From NCBI GenBank assembly GCA_018267215.1, contig JAFDYX010000001.1:62001-126000 (forward strand): a stretch of 64,000 nucleotides of DNA. Direction: 5' to 3'. The DNA comes from Bacteroidota bacterium. GTDB taxonomy: Bacteria > Bacteroidota > Bacteroidia > Cytophagales > Cyclobacteriaceae. The number at the start of each line of letters is the position of its first letter. Within the stretch, counting starts at the first letter, position 1. A program made the translations under genes and the position numbers. This document shows positions 54,696-63,517 of this stretch, in pieces. A model generated the notes under the pieces. The model was not told where the DNA came from. It saw nothing but the letters and a program-made list of their open reading frames with translations, and did not search any database.

Positions 54696-55888
54696 TGAAC
54701 CTGTTAGATCAAATAAAAAAACAATCAACAGAACTGGCTGCAGAAACCGTTGCCAACAGAAGGCACTTGCATGCCCATCCGGAGTTATCCTACAAAGAAG
54801 TCAATACTGCCCAATTTATTGCGAGCAAACTCCGAGACTATGGGCTAAGCCCCCAAGAGGGCGTGGCAGAAACCGGAGTTGTTGTTTCTATTGAAGGAAA
54901 AAATCGTGAAAAAAAAACGGTAGCCCTCCGCGCAGATATTGATGCCTTGCCGATCCAGGAGACAAGCGAAACAGAATACAAATCGCAAAATCCTGGTGTC
55001 ATGCACGCCTGCGGGCACGATGTGCACACAGCCTCATTACTGGGTACGGCCAAAATATTAAGTGGGCTGAAAGATCATTTTGAAGGAACCGTGAAATTAA
55101 TTTTTCAACCCGGAGAAGAAAAAAACCCGGGCGGAGCTTCGTTGATGATCAAAGAAGGAGTATTACAAAACCCTGCTCCTTCTTCCATCTTAGGCCAGCA
55201 CGTAATGCCTCTTATCCCTGCAGGGAAAGTAGGCTTTCGTGAAGGGATGTACATGGCCAGCAGCGATGAAATTTATCTGACTGTAATTGGCAAAGGCGGG
55301 CATGGCGCTGCGCCTGAGCTTACGGTTGACCCCGTGGTGATTGCCGCCCACATTATTATTGCCCTTCAGCAAATTATCAGTCGCAAGGCCAGCCCCAAAC
55401 AGCCTACCGTTTTAACCTTCGGAAAAATTATAGCCAATGGCGCCACCAACATCATCCCAGATGAAGTGAAAATTTCGGGCACTTTCCGTGCACTGAACGA
55501 AGCCTGGCGTGAAGAGGGTCTGCAAAAAATAAAAGCGATGGCCGAAGGCATGGCCGACAGCATGGGCGCAAAATGCCATGTTAAAATTTCGCGGGGCTAT
55601 CCTTATTTGGAAAATAATCCCGTACTGACACGGAGGATCAGGAACGCTGCGGAAGAATATCTGGGAAAAGAAAATGTAGTTGATCTGGATATTACTCTGG
55701 GGTCAGAAGATTTTGCCTACTACTCCCACCAAATCCCCGCCTCATTCTATCGTTTAGGAACAAGAAACGAATCCAAAGGAATTACCTCTTACGTTCATAC
55801 CCCCACTTTTGATATTGACGAAGAAGCCCTGAAAATTGGGCCGGGGCTGATGGCCTGGCTGGCCGTCAAAGAATTAATGGAAATTTAA
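54695..55888 (+). CDS. M20D family amidohydrolase (N-acyl-amino-acid / hippurate hydrolase type)
   Basis: 397 residues. Di-metal M20 peptidase fold: MHACGHDVHTA near residue 105, QPGEEKNPGG near 145, the dimerisation lid domain (about 190-300) and GSEDFAYYSHQ near 350. Cleaves amide bonds of N-acyl amino acids or IAA-amino acid-like conjugates. Translation is coupled to moxR (1-base overlap). The specific substrate is unknown. Confidence 0.9.
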   Translation: MNLLDQIKKQSTELAAETVANRRHLHAHPELSYKEVNTAQFIASKLRDYGLSPQEGVAETGVVVSIEGKNREKKTVALRADIDALPIQETSETEYKSQNPGVMHACGHDVHTASLLGTAKILSGLKDHFEGTVKLIFQPGEEKNPGGASLMIKEGVLQNPAPSSILGQHVMPLIPAGKVGFREGMYMASSDEIYLTVIGKGGHGAAPELTVDPVVIAAHIIIALQQIISRKASPKQPTVLTFGKIIANGATNIIPDEVKISGTFRALNEAWREEGLQKIKAMAEGMADSMGAKCHVKISRGYPYLENNPVLTRRIRNAAEEYLGKENVVDLDITLGSEDFAYYSHQIPASFYRLGTRNESKGITSYVHTPTFDIDEEALKIGPGLMAWLAVKELMEI

Positions 55889-55932
55889 CTCGGTCATCAA
55901 CTGGCTTAAGATACTGGTTTGCTGCTTACGCA

Positions 55933-55940
55933 TATCTTTA
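55933..55940 (+). promoter_or_regulatory. -7-like box of the Na/Pi symporter gene
   Basis: TATCTTTA (one mismatch to TAnnTTTG), 7 bases before the ATG at 55948. Confidence 0.35.
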
Positions 55941-55947
55941 CAGTACG

Positions 55948-57081
55948 ATGAACGCACCGGATACGATCGCACCGTCAGAGAAAATTCCATTTAGCAAAAA
56001 AATGCTCTTGCGTTTCTTGCTCTTCTTTATCCTTGCCTTAACTCTCTTCTTATTCTCGCTCGACCTGATGATGTTCTCCCTTCATCAACTGGGGGGCTCC
56101 GTCATCCAAATGCTGTTGATGGCTACATCCAATCCCTACACGGGCTTGTTTATCGGTTTACTTTTATCGGCTTTATTTCAAAGCAGCTCAGCCACTACTT
56201 CTATGACAGTGGCGTTGGTTGCTTCGGGTACTCTTTCGCTTTCCGCAGCTACACCGGTTATCATGGGTGCCAATATTGGCACCACCATTACCAGTGTGGT
56301 AGTATCGCTTAGTTTTATTGATCGCAAAAAAGAATTTAGACGTGCAGTTACGGCTGGCAGCTATCATGCGTTTTTTAATATTCTTACCGCAGTTATTTTG
56401 TTTCCGTTGGAATATAATTTTCATTTTCTGTCAGGGCTATCGCATTTTGTGGCTGTTCATTTTTTTAACGAGCCTACTGTTGGCACGGCTGTAGAAAATT
56501 TTTCTTTGCTGGATTCATGGACTGGCATATCCGTTCAGATTATTTCTGAAGTGATAGGCAATCCCTATTTGCTATTCGGAATAGCCATTTTTCTTTTGCT
56601 GAGTTCCATTCTGTTTTTCAGAAAAATAATCAGCCATACGATGGGGGTGGAGCCGCAGGGAAAAATTAATAATATTTTTTCTTCCCAATACAAATCATTT
56701 GTTTGGGGAACATTTATTACCGCTATTATCCGCTCCAGCACGGTTACTACTTCGCTCGTTGTGCCTTTGGCGGCCAAAAAAATCATTAAGCTGCGTCAAT
56801 CTTGTGCCTTCATCTTGGGGGCCAACGTGGGCACAACCGTTACGGCATTTATTGTGAGCACTTTTAACTCCAATGCAGCTATCGGTATTGCCATCGCCCA
56901 CTTTCTTTTCAATATAATCGGGGTGCTTTTATTTTTTCAAACGCCTTATTTAAAGGAAATCCCCTACCGACTGGCAGCCGGGCTGAGCCAATTAACGTTA
57001 CGCCACCGCATCGCTGGATTTCTGTTTTTGCTTTTTACTTTCTTTCTGATACCCTTTTCATTGATTTACCTTAGCCGTTAG
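55948..57081 (+). CDS. Na+/phosphate symporter (NptA/SLC34-like)
   Basis: 377 residues with eight or so helices and the two inverted QSSSATTS-type repeats of the family: QSSSATTSMTVALVASG with GANIGTTIT (about 75-115) and IRSSTVTTSLVVPLA with GANVGTTVTAF (about 270-310). The PhoU-like C-terminal domain found in some homologues is absent. Sodium-driven phosphate uptake is the expected role. Confidence 0.9.
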   Translation: MNAPDTIAPSEKIPFSKKMLLRFLLFFILALTLFLFSLDLMMFSLHQLGGSVIQMLLMATSNPYTGLFIGLLLSALFQSSSATTSMTVALVASGTLSLSAATPVIMGANIGTTITSVVVSLSFIDRKKEFRRAVTAGSYHAFFNILTAVILFPLEYNFHFLSGLSHFVAVHFFNEPTVGTAVENFSLLDSWTGISVQIISEVIGNPYLLFGIAIFLLLSSILFFRKIISHTMGVEPQGKINNIFSSQYKSFVWGTFITAIIRSSTVTTSLVVPLAAKKIIKLRQSCAFILGANVGTTVTAFIVSTFNSNAAIGIAIAHFLFNIIGVLLFFQTPYLKEIPYRLAAGLSQLTLRHRIAGFLFLLFTFFLIPFSLIYLSR

Positions 57082-57113
57082 TTTTTTTTTACATCCAATG
57101 AGTATATTGCCGT

Positions 57114-57470
57114 ATGGATTCGATCAAGGACTACATTTTAAAACTACTTCGCTTAGACGGCATCATGGCACATCTTTCGGGCTATGTAGAATCGAAGGTT
57201 GAGTTAGTGAAGCTTGAGGTGCGCGAAGAGGTAATTAAAATAATCTCGCGGGGGCTGGCATTGGTTATCATCTTTATGCTCGGCTTACTTTTTTTGGTTT
57301 TTGTCAGTTTTGGCCTGGCCAATTATCTCAATACCTATTTTGAAAGTAATGCCACCGGCTACTGGATCGTTTCTGCCATTTATGGGTTACCTTGTCTTTT
57401 GCTTACCGTATTTTACAAACAGGTAAATCAATTTTTAGAAAATCATTTCAAACGAAGAAAAGACACATAA
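57114..57470 (+). CDS. holin-superfamily-III/DUF1469-like small membrane protein
   Basis: 118 residues. An amphipathic N-terminus (LSGYVESKVELVKLEVREEV) precedes two membrane helices (about 42-68 and 80-102). This is the phage_holin_3_6 pattern, widespread in Bacteroidota chromosomes beside small envelope proteins and not evidence of a prophage. ATG 4 bases after a TATATTG near-box. Immediately followed, without a gap, by the next gene. Confidence 0.75.
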   Translation: MDSIKDYILKLLRLDGIMAHLSGYVESKVELVKLEVREEVIKIISRGLALVIIFMLGLLFLVFVSFGLANYLNTYFESNATGYWIVSAIYGLPCLLLTVFYKQVNQFLENHFKRRKDT

Positions 57471-57884
57471 ATGGAACTGCTGGAAACACAAGACCCCGAA
57501 AAGAGAAAGTTGATCGAAACCTCTGCCCGCCACAAACAGGAATTGGAGCGCGAGATCAAAGATGTTTCCGAACGCGGAGAGCGGATGTTAAAAAATGCGC
57601 TGATCATTGGCGGGGTGCTGGCAGCTACTTATTTATTGGTGAGCCGGGTTTCTTCTTCAAAAAAGAAAAAGAGGAAAGTTGTTAAACAAGCACAACCGGC
57701 AGTAGATCATGACACGGATCAAGAAGAGGAGCCCTCCGCTCCTTCGCTATTGCATGGGGTGGGCGAACGCTTGGCCGGAGCGGCTACTGTTTTTTTGATG
57801 GATCTGGCCAAAGAAAAACTCTCGGATTACCTGAAAAACAAAAAGGCTGATGAGCATTCTGAAGGATCTGAGTACACGAAGTAA
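57471..57884 (+). CDS. hypothetical membrane-associated protein
   Basis: 137 residues, starting directly after the previous stop codon. A charged N-terminal helix (ETSARHKQELEREIKDVSE), one membrane helix (about 42-58), a lysine-rich stretch and an acidic linker (DQEEEPSAPSLL), then an amphipathic end. Pairs with the holin-like gene upstream. No recognised family. The next gene starts inside its last codons. Confidence 0.6.
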   Translation: MELLETQDPEKRKLIETSARHKQELEREIKDVSERGERMLKNALIIGGVLAATYLLVSRVSSSKKKKRKVVKQAQPAVDHDTDQEEEPSAPSLLHGVGERLAGAATVFLMDLAKEKLSDYLKNKKADEHSEGSEYTK

Positions 57885-58608
57885 ACAGGGCAAGAAATCC
57901 ATCGCGGTTTTAGTTGATCCTGATAAAATCAATGAGCTAAGTAAATTAGATTCGCTGCTGCGCTTGGCCGCAGAAAATTGTGTAGACTATTTTTTCGTGG
58001 GCGGCAGCTTGGTCAGCACCACCAATCTATCGGCAATCATTAAATATATTAAGAGGCATGTAACCTTGCCGGTGGTTTTGTTTCCCGGAAGTGCTTTGCA
58101 GATAGATCCGTCAGCCGATGCCATTTTATTCTTGTCATTAATTTCCGGGCGCAATCCCGATTTATTAATCGGCCAGCACGTTATTGCAGCGCCTATTATA
58201 AAAAGTAACAACTTAGAGGTACTTCCTACCGGTTATATGCTAATCAACTCGGGCAAAACCACATCGGTTGCCTACATCAGCAACACCACACCCATTCCGG
58301 AAGATAAGTATTCGCTAGCCGCCTGCACTGCCATGGCCGGTGAAATGTTGGGGCTACAACTGATCTATTTGGATGCCGGCAGCGGGGCTGAGCGCGAGGT
58401 GAGCAGCAAAATGATCAACTCTGTACGTAAATCTGTTAGCGTACCTTTAATTGTGGGAGGCGGAATTAACTCAGCCGAAAAAGCTACCCGCGCGCTACAG
58501 GCCGGTGCCGACTTGATTGTGATAGGAAACGCACTGGAAAAAGAACCCGACTTGTTAATCGAAATTTCTGACAGTGTGTACGAGTGGAATCAAAGTATTG
58601 CTTCCTGA
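57850..58608 (+). CDS. geranylgeranylglyceryl phosphate synthase-like (GGGPS/PcrB)
   Basis: 252 residues, TIM-barrel prenyltransferase. Motifs: LVDPDK near residue 21, FFVGGSLVS, LFPGSALQIDPSADAILFLS, IYLDAGSGAE, VGGGINSAEKATRALQAGADLIVIGNALEK. Joins an isoprenyl diphosphate to sn-glycerol-1-phosphate. This is the group II form found in archaea and in Bacteroidota, where the physiological product is not firmly settled. Starts 35 bases inside the previous gene. Confidence 0.9.
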   Translation: MSILKDLSTRSKQGKKSIAVLVDPDKINELSKLDSLLRLAAENCVDYFFVGGSLVSTTNLSAIIKYIKRHVTLPVVLFPGSALQIDPSADAILFLSLISGRNPDLLIGQHVIAAPIIKSNNLEVLPTGYMLINSGKTTSVAYISNTTPIPEDKYSLAACTAMAGEMLGLQLIYLDAGSGAEREVSSKMINSVRKSVSVPLIVGGGINSAEKATRALQAGADLIVIGNALEKEPDLLIEISDSVYEWNQSIAS

Positions 58609-58617
58609 ACATCTGCT

Positions 58618-59172
58618 CTACTTAATCGAAACTTTCTCAGGCACCAAAATAGCTGCTGAAAACTTTTTCCTCAGTTTTAGCAAGTCCGGCTGTGCTTCTA
58701 ATTTGGTAAAATACTTGCCTACTGTTACGCGGAATTTTGGTTGTTGGTATAATAAGGTAGATGTTAGCTGTGGTATCTCTTCCTGTAGTTTTTTTTTAGC
58801 GTTCATGGCATCTTCGCGTTTTTGACCGGAATAGATTTGGATGGTGTACCCGTCAATAAATTTGTTCAGCGCATTAAATTGATTGATGCTGTCGAGAATC
58901 CCGTCAATTTTTGAGTTGATGTTTTTCGTGGGTTTAATGTCTGCCTTTGCGTGTAGCGTATCAGCCGTTTTAATTGGTTGAGTGTATTCTGCTTTGGGTC
59001 TCCATTTGCTCAGGTCTTCGTGATAGGGTTTATTTTTTTGAGCTGAAGAAGTGATAGGAACAGAGAAGATACATAGAATGAAGAAGGTAGAATAAAGAAT
59101 ACAGAAGTTGGAATAAAGAAAGATTCTCACCTCCAACTTCTTATTTCCAACTTCCAATTTCTTGCCCATCAT
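58618..59172 (-). CDS. SPOR-domain protein with repeat-derived N-terminus
   Basis: 184 residues. SPOR domain at the C-terminus (about 108-180; GYTIQIYSGQKREDAMNAKK, FRVTVGKYFTKLEA), which binds denuded peptidoglycan glycan strands at sites such as septa. The signal peptide hydrophobic core (about 16-40; IFLYSNFCILYSTFFILCIF) and the preceding KKLEVGNKKLEVR are encoded by an inverted, TTCCAACTTC-type repeat. ATG overlaps the secA stop (ATGA), making it co-translated with SecA. Confidence 0.8.
   Translation of the reverse strand: MMGKKLEVGNKKLEVRIFLYSNFCILYSTFFILCIFSVPITSSAQKNKPYHEDLSKWRPKAEYTQPIKTADTLHAKADIKPTKNINSKIDGILDSINQFNALNKFIDGYTIQIYSGQKREDAMNAKKKLQEEIPQLTSTLLYQQPKFRVTVGKYFTKLEAQPDLLKLRKKFSAAILVPEKVSIK
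59103..59141. repeat. inverted repeat inside the SPOR gene 5' end
   Basis: AGAAGTTGGA (59103-59112) and TCCAACTTCT (59132-59141) are perfect 10-base arms with a 19-base loop; a further TTCCAACTTCC follows at about 59145. Such TTGGAAGTT/AACTTCCAA sequence is usually intergenic in this group of bacteria. Confidence 0.6.
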
Positions 59173-62100
59173 CCTTCAATTACGATACACTTTCCGTTTT
59201 TAATATCTTCTTCTACCTTTTTGTACTTCACATCTTTTAAAACTCGCCCATCCGGATATTGCACCGAAACTTTGTCATTGCGGTTGGCAATTTTTTCTGA
59301 TTTTACCGGCATCACTTTTTCTTGTGTTGCCTGCTGTGTTTGCTGTTCCGCACCTCCTCCTTGCAGCAAGGAACGCGACTCGTCTTTTTGTTCGCGCAGC
59401 TTCTGCCGTTTTTGAGCATGAGCCTCGTGCACATCGTCTGCCTCCTGCACGGGTATTTCGGCTTTCATTAAAAATGAAATCGTTTCTTCGTTTACTTTGG
59501 TGATAAACCGTTTAAATGCTTCGAAGCCCTCAAATTTATAAATCAACAACGGGTCTTTTTGTTCATACACCGCATTCTGTACAGACTGTTTCAGGTCATC
59601 CATGTCGCGCAGATGTTCTTTCCAGTTTTGATCTATAATGTTGAGCGTAATCATTTTCTCCATGGATTTGATCAGCTCAGCATTTTGGGTGGCCACGCAT
59701 TTTTTTAGATTCGCTACGGCACCAATTTGTTTTGTGCCATCTGAAAAGGGTACTAAAATCTCCTGAATAGTAGCTCCTCTCGTTTTATAAATATCATTAA
59801 TGATCGGCAGAGCTTTTTGTGCGATCAGCTTATTCTTTTGATCGTAGTGTTTCAATGCTTCCTCGTATATTTTTTCCGTTAGCGTATTGGGATCAGCCTT
59901 GGCTAATTCTTCTGCCGGCATGGCCACATCAAAGCCTAAAACACTCAGCACATTTAATTTAAAAGGTTCCATGTTTTCGCTGGCTTTTCCATTGGCCACT
60001 AATTCATCGCACGTATCATAAAGCATGGTCAGAATATCTAACTGAAGGCGTTCTCCAAACAAAGCATTTTTTCTTCGTTTGTAGATTACTTCGCGTTGTG
60101 AGTTCATCACGTTGTCGTACTCCAACAATCTTTTGCGGATGCCAAAGTTATTTTCTTCCACTTTCTTCTGGGCGCGCTCAATCGAGTTGGTCACCATCGA
60201 GTGTTGGATCACTTCGCCTTCTTTTAAACCCAGCCTGTCCATGATGCGCGAAATCCGCTCGGGCATAAACAAGCGCATCAGGTTATCTTCCAGCGAAACG
60301 TAAAAGCTGGAAGTACCCGGGTCGCCCTGGCGGCCGCTTCGACCGCGCAACTGTCTGTCCACCCTGCGCGACTCATGGCGTTCCGTGCCAATGATAGCAA
60401 GACCGCCTGCCGCTCGCGATTCGGGCGTGAGTTTAATGTCTGTGCCCCGGCCTGCCATGTTGGTGGCAATGGTAACAGTACCCGGTTTGCCGGCTTCGGC
60501 TACGATCTCGGCTTCCCGCTGATGTTGTTTAGCGTTGAGTACGTTATGTTTAATTTTTTTGATCTGCAACATACGGCTCACTAACTCTGAAACCTCTACG
60601 GAGGTAGTGCCCACCAGAACAGGCCTTCCTTCATGGGTGAGTCTGACAATTTCTTCTATTACTGCCGTAAACTTTTCGCGCATGGTTTTATACACCAAGT
60701 CGTTATGGTCTTTGCGCGAAATCGGTTTGTTGGTAGGAATTACCACCACATCTAATTTATAGATGTCCCACAATTCGCCCGCTTCCGTTTCGGCTGTACC
60801 TGTCATACCGGCTAATTTGTGGTACATACGGAAATAGTTTTGCAACGTGATGGTGGCATAGGTTTGTGTGGCATCTTCCACCTTTACGTTTTCTTTCGCT
60901 TCGATGGCCTGATGCAAACCATCGGAGTATCTGCGGCCTTCCATCACGCGGCCGGTCTGCTCGTCCACGATTTTTACTTTACCTTCTACGATGATGTATT
61001 CTGTATCCTTTTCAAAAAGAGTATAAGCTTTTAGTAATTGATTGATGCTGTGCAGGCGTTGCGACTTGGTGTTGTAATCGCGGATCAGTTCATCTTTCTT
61101 ATGAAGTTTTTCTGAGTCTGAAAGAGCCGGATCTTTTTCAATCTTATTCAGTTCCGTTCCAATCTCAGGCATAATAAAAAACTTGGGGTCTTCTCCTTCG
61201 CCTGTAATCAGGTCTATCCCTTTTTCGGTCAGCTCTACGCTATTATCTTTTTCATCAATCACAAAAAACAGAGGCTCATCTGCTTTGGGCATCTCCTTCT
61301 TGTTGTCTTGCAAATAAAAATTTTCTGTTTTTTGCACAATGGCTTTGTTGCCCGTTTCGCTCAGCATTTTAATTAATGGCTTGTATTTAGGCATCGCGCG
61401 TTGAGCCCGGAATAACGACACGCCCGCTTCCTTTTCATCGCCTTCGCTCAGTTGTTTCTTGGCATCATTGAGGAATTGGTTGACCATCTTCTTTTGCGCT
61501 TCCACTACTTTGTTGATGCGCGGTTTTAATTCATAAAACTCGTGCTCGTCTCCGCGCGGTATCGGACCCGAGATAATCAGCGGGGTTCGCGCCTCATCTA
61601 TCAATACGCTGTCCACCTCGTCCACCATAGCATAGTGATGGCCTCTTTGCACTAGTTCTTCGGGTTCGCGCGCCATGTTATCGCGCAGGTAATCAAAACC
61701 AAATTCGTTGTTTGTTCCGTAGGTAATATCTGCGCGGTAAGCGTTTCTCCGTTCTGCCGAGTTGGGCTCATGCTTGTCTATACAATCAACATTCAGGCCA
61801 TGAAACTGAAAGATCGGCCCCATCCACTCGCTGTCGCGTCTGGCGAGGTAATCGTTTACGGTTACAATATGTACTCCTCGTTTGGCCAATGCATTTAAAA
61901 ATGCCGGGAAGGTTGCTACGAGTGTCTTTCCCTCACCGGTTGCCATTTCGGCAACTTTACCTTCGTGCAGCACAATCCCACCGATGATTTGCACATCATA
62001 GTGTACCATATCCCATTTAATCAAATTGCCGGCAGCCATCCACTGATTATGCCAATGTGCTTTGTCGCCCACGATTTTTACATTATCATGACGGGCAGCC

Positions 62101-62516
62101 AGTTGGCGATCAAATTCAGTAGCTGTTACTTCCAGGTATTCGTTTTCTTTAAATCGTTTGGCCGTTTCGCGTATGATGGCAAAAGCCAAAGGCAACACTT
62201 CCATCAGCGCTTTTTCCAGCTCTTTGTTGCGCTCGAGTTCGGTTTTATCTATTTGCGAAAAGATGAATTCTTTCTCATTGAGATCTAACTCCGGGTGGTC
62301 TGCTATCCGCTGATGAAAGCCGGCTATTTGTTCGTCTGTCAGCTTCAACTTTGCATTGATGTGGTGTTGCACGTCAATGGTTTTTTGCCGCAGTTCATCA
62401 TGCGATAACGAAACAAGAGCCTTTCCCTGCTGTTTTGTTTCTTCCACCAGCGGGGTCATCCGCTTGATATCCTTTTCTGACTTTGTTCCGAAAACCTTGG
62501 CGATCAGTTTGAGCAT
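59169..62516 (-). CDS. secA: preprotein translocase subunit SecA
   Basis: 1115 residues. DEAD motor with Walker A ATGEGKT, DEVDSVLIDEARTPLI, the preprotein cross-linking domain carrying extra insertions (about residues 330-480) typical of Bacteroidota, TSVEVSELVS and NMAGRGTDIKL in the second motor half. Drives proteins through SecYEG. The C-terminus ends KKVEEDIKNGKCIVIEG and lacks the CxCxSGxnCH zinc-binding tail used for SecB binding in Proteobacteria. The SPOR gene is coupled downstream. Confidence 0.97.
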   Translation of the reverse strand: MLKLIAKVFGTKSEKDIKRMTPLVEETKQQGKALVSLSHDELRQKTIDVQHHINAKLKLTDEQIAGFHQRIADHPELDLNEKEFIFSQIDKTELERNKELEKALMEVLPLAFAIIRETAKRFKENEYLEVTATEFDRQLAARHDNVKIVGDKAHWHNQWMAAGNLIKWDMVHYDVQIIGGIVLHEGKVAEMATGEGKTLVATFPAFLNALAKRGVHIVTVNDYLARRDSEWMGPIFQFHGLNVDCIDKHEPNSAERRNAYRADITYGTNNEFGFDYLRDNMAREPEELVQRGHHYAMVDEVDSVLIDEARTPLIISGPIPRGDEHEFYELKPRINKVVEAQKKMVNQFLNDAKKQLSEGDEKEAGVSLFRAQRAMPKYKPLIKMLSETGNKAIVQKTENFYLQDNKKEMPKADEPLFFVIDEKDNSVELTEKGIDLITGEGEDPKFFIMPEIGTELNKIEKDPALSDSEKLHKKDELIRDYNTKSQRLHSINQLLKAYTLFEKDTEYIIVEGKVKIVDEQTGRVMEGRRYSDGLHQAIEAKENVKVEDATQTYATITLQNYFRMYHKLAGMTGTAETEAGELWDIYKLDVVVIPTNKPISRKDHNDLVYKTMREKFTAVIEEIVRLTHEGRPVLVGTTSVEVSELVSRMLQIKKIKHNVLNAKQHQREAEIVAEAGKPGTVTIATNMAGRGTDIKLTPESRAAGGLAIIGTERHESRRVDRQLRGRSGRQGDPGTSSFYVSLEDNLMRLFMPERISRIMDRLGLKEGEVIQHSMVTNSIERAQKKVEENNFGIRKRLLEYDNVMNSQREVIYKRRKNALFGERLQLDILTMLYDTCDELVANGKASENMEPFKLNVLSVLGFDVAMPAEELAKADPNTLTEKIYEEALKHYDQKNKLIAQKALPIINDIYKTRGATIQEILVPFSDGTKQIGAVANLKKCVATQNAELIKSMEKMITLNIIDQNWKEHLRDMDDLKQSVQNAVYEQKDPLLIYKFEGFEAFKRFITKVNEETISFLMKAEIPVQEADDVHEAHAQKRQKLREQKDESRSLLQGGGAEQQTQQATQEKVMPVKSEKIANRNDKVSVQYPDGRVLKDVKYKKVEEDIKNGKCIVIEG

Positions 62517-62550
62517 AAAATATGATGTCTATAAATACAAATAAGGGGTG

Positions 62551-62558
62551 CGAAGTTA
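62551..62558 (-). promoter_or_regulatory. -7-like box of secA
   Basis: TAACTTCG followed by CACCCC, one mismatch to TAnnTTTG; leader about 30 bases. The CACCCC context matches the boxes upstream of prfA and the PpiC gene. Confidence 0.4.
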
Positions 62559-62733
62559 CGGATTTTGAGTGGGCAATTATCCGGGAAATGTCATCCGCGA
62601 AATTTTCTGTTCGCTACCTAAATTTAATACGAAGTAAATGCTTTGAAATTCAGCGACTTAGATATAAAAAGATCGGATAAAAAATTGGTATGACCAGCTA
62701 TAAAATAATAGCCATTGAAGTGAGCCTTTTCAT

Positions 62734-63510
62734 TCATTCTAACGTCCACATACCTTCAAAGACTTTTTTTGCGGGGCCAACTAAATAAACATCTGTAAAC
62801 GACCCGTTCGGAGCTACACTAAACTCAACCCACAGCTCGCCTCCTAATGTTTTAACAGAAACCGGAGACTTATAATTTTTATAGGAAGCAGCAATGGCTG
62901 CGGCCGTAACACCCGTACCACACGAAAGCGTTTCGTTTTCAACACCGCGCTCGTAGGTTCTTACAAAAATAGAATTATCATTTAGCAACTCAACAAAGTT
63001 TGCGTTGGTTCCCTGCGGTTGATAGGCATTACTATACCTGATTTTTTTTCCCTCCTCGAAAACCGGAAATTTTTTTACATTGTCCACAAAGCGGATGAAG
63101 TGGGGAGACCCTGTGTGGATGAAAAAATCTTTTTCGATCTTTTGTATCAAATCCACGTTGTTCATCTTCAGCCTGACGTGGCCGTTATGTAAGAGTTCGG
63201 CTTCGTGCATGCCATCATACGCATTGAACTTTGTCTTGCTGCCGGTTATTCCGAGTGAAGTGGTCATCTTAACGGCTGCCCGGCTGCCGTTTCCGCATAA
63301 GCTGGCAGACCCATCGCTGTTGTAATAAATCAAATTGAAATCAAGTGTTTTGTGTTTTTCAATCAATATCAGCCCGTCTGCACCAATGCCAAACTTACGG
63401 TCGCACATTTTGGCAATTTGGTTTTTATCGGGCAAAAAATTTATATCGCGATTATCAATAATCACAAAATCATTTCCGGTGGCTTCGTATTTAAAAAACG
63501 GTAAAGTCAA
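62734..63510 (-). CDS. dapF: diaminopimelate epimerase
   Basis: 258 residues with the two active-site cysteines of the family: C in SLCGNGSRAA (about residue 72) and C in TLSCGTGVTAAAIA. Converts LL- to meso-diaminopimelate for lysine and peptidoglycan. The family N-terminus (LPFFKYEATGNDFVIIDNRD) is preceded by no ATG; a TTG at 63510, 7 bases after the stop of the upstream TPR gene, gives MTLPFFKY and is the best start. Expression probably coupled to the TPR gene. Confidence 0.9.
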   Translation of the reverse strand: MTLPFFKYEATGNDFVIIDNRDINFLPDKNQIAKMCDRKFGIGADGLILIEKHKTLDFNLIYYNSDGSASLCGNGSRAAVKMTTSLGITGSKTKFNAYDGMHEAELLHNGHVRLKMNNVDLIQKIEKDFFIHTGSPHFIRFVDNVKKFPVFEEGKKIRYSNAYQPQGTNANFVELLNDNSIFVRTYERGVENETLSCGTGVTAAAIAASYKNYKSPVSVKTLGGELWVEFSVAPNGSFTDVYLVGPAKKVFEGMWTLE

Positions 63511-63517
63511 ACTGTGT

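Noticed and set aside
57114-57470. prophage remnant suggested by the holin-like protein
   Set aside because: No lysis, structural or integrase genes nearby; this family is common in Bacteroidota chromosomes as an envelope protein.
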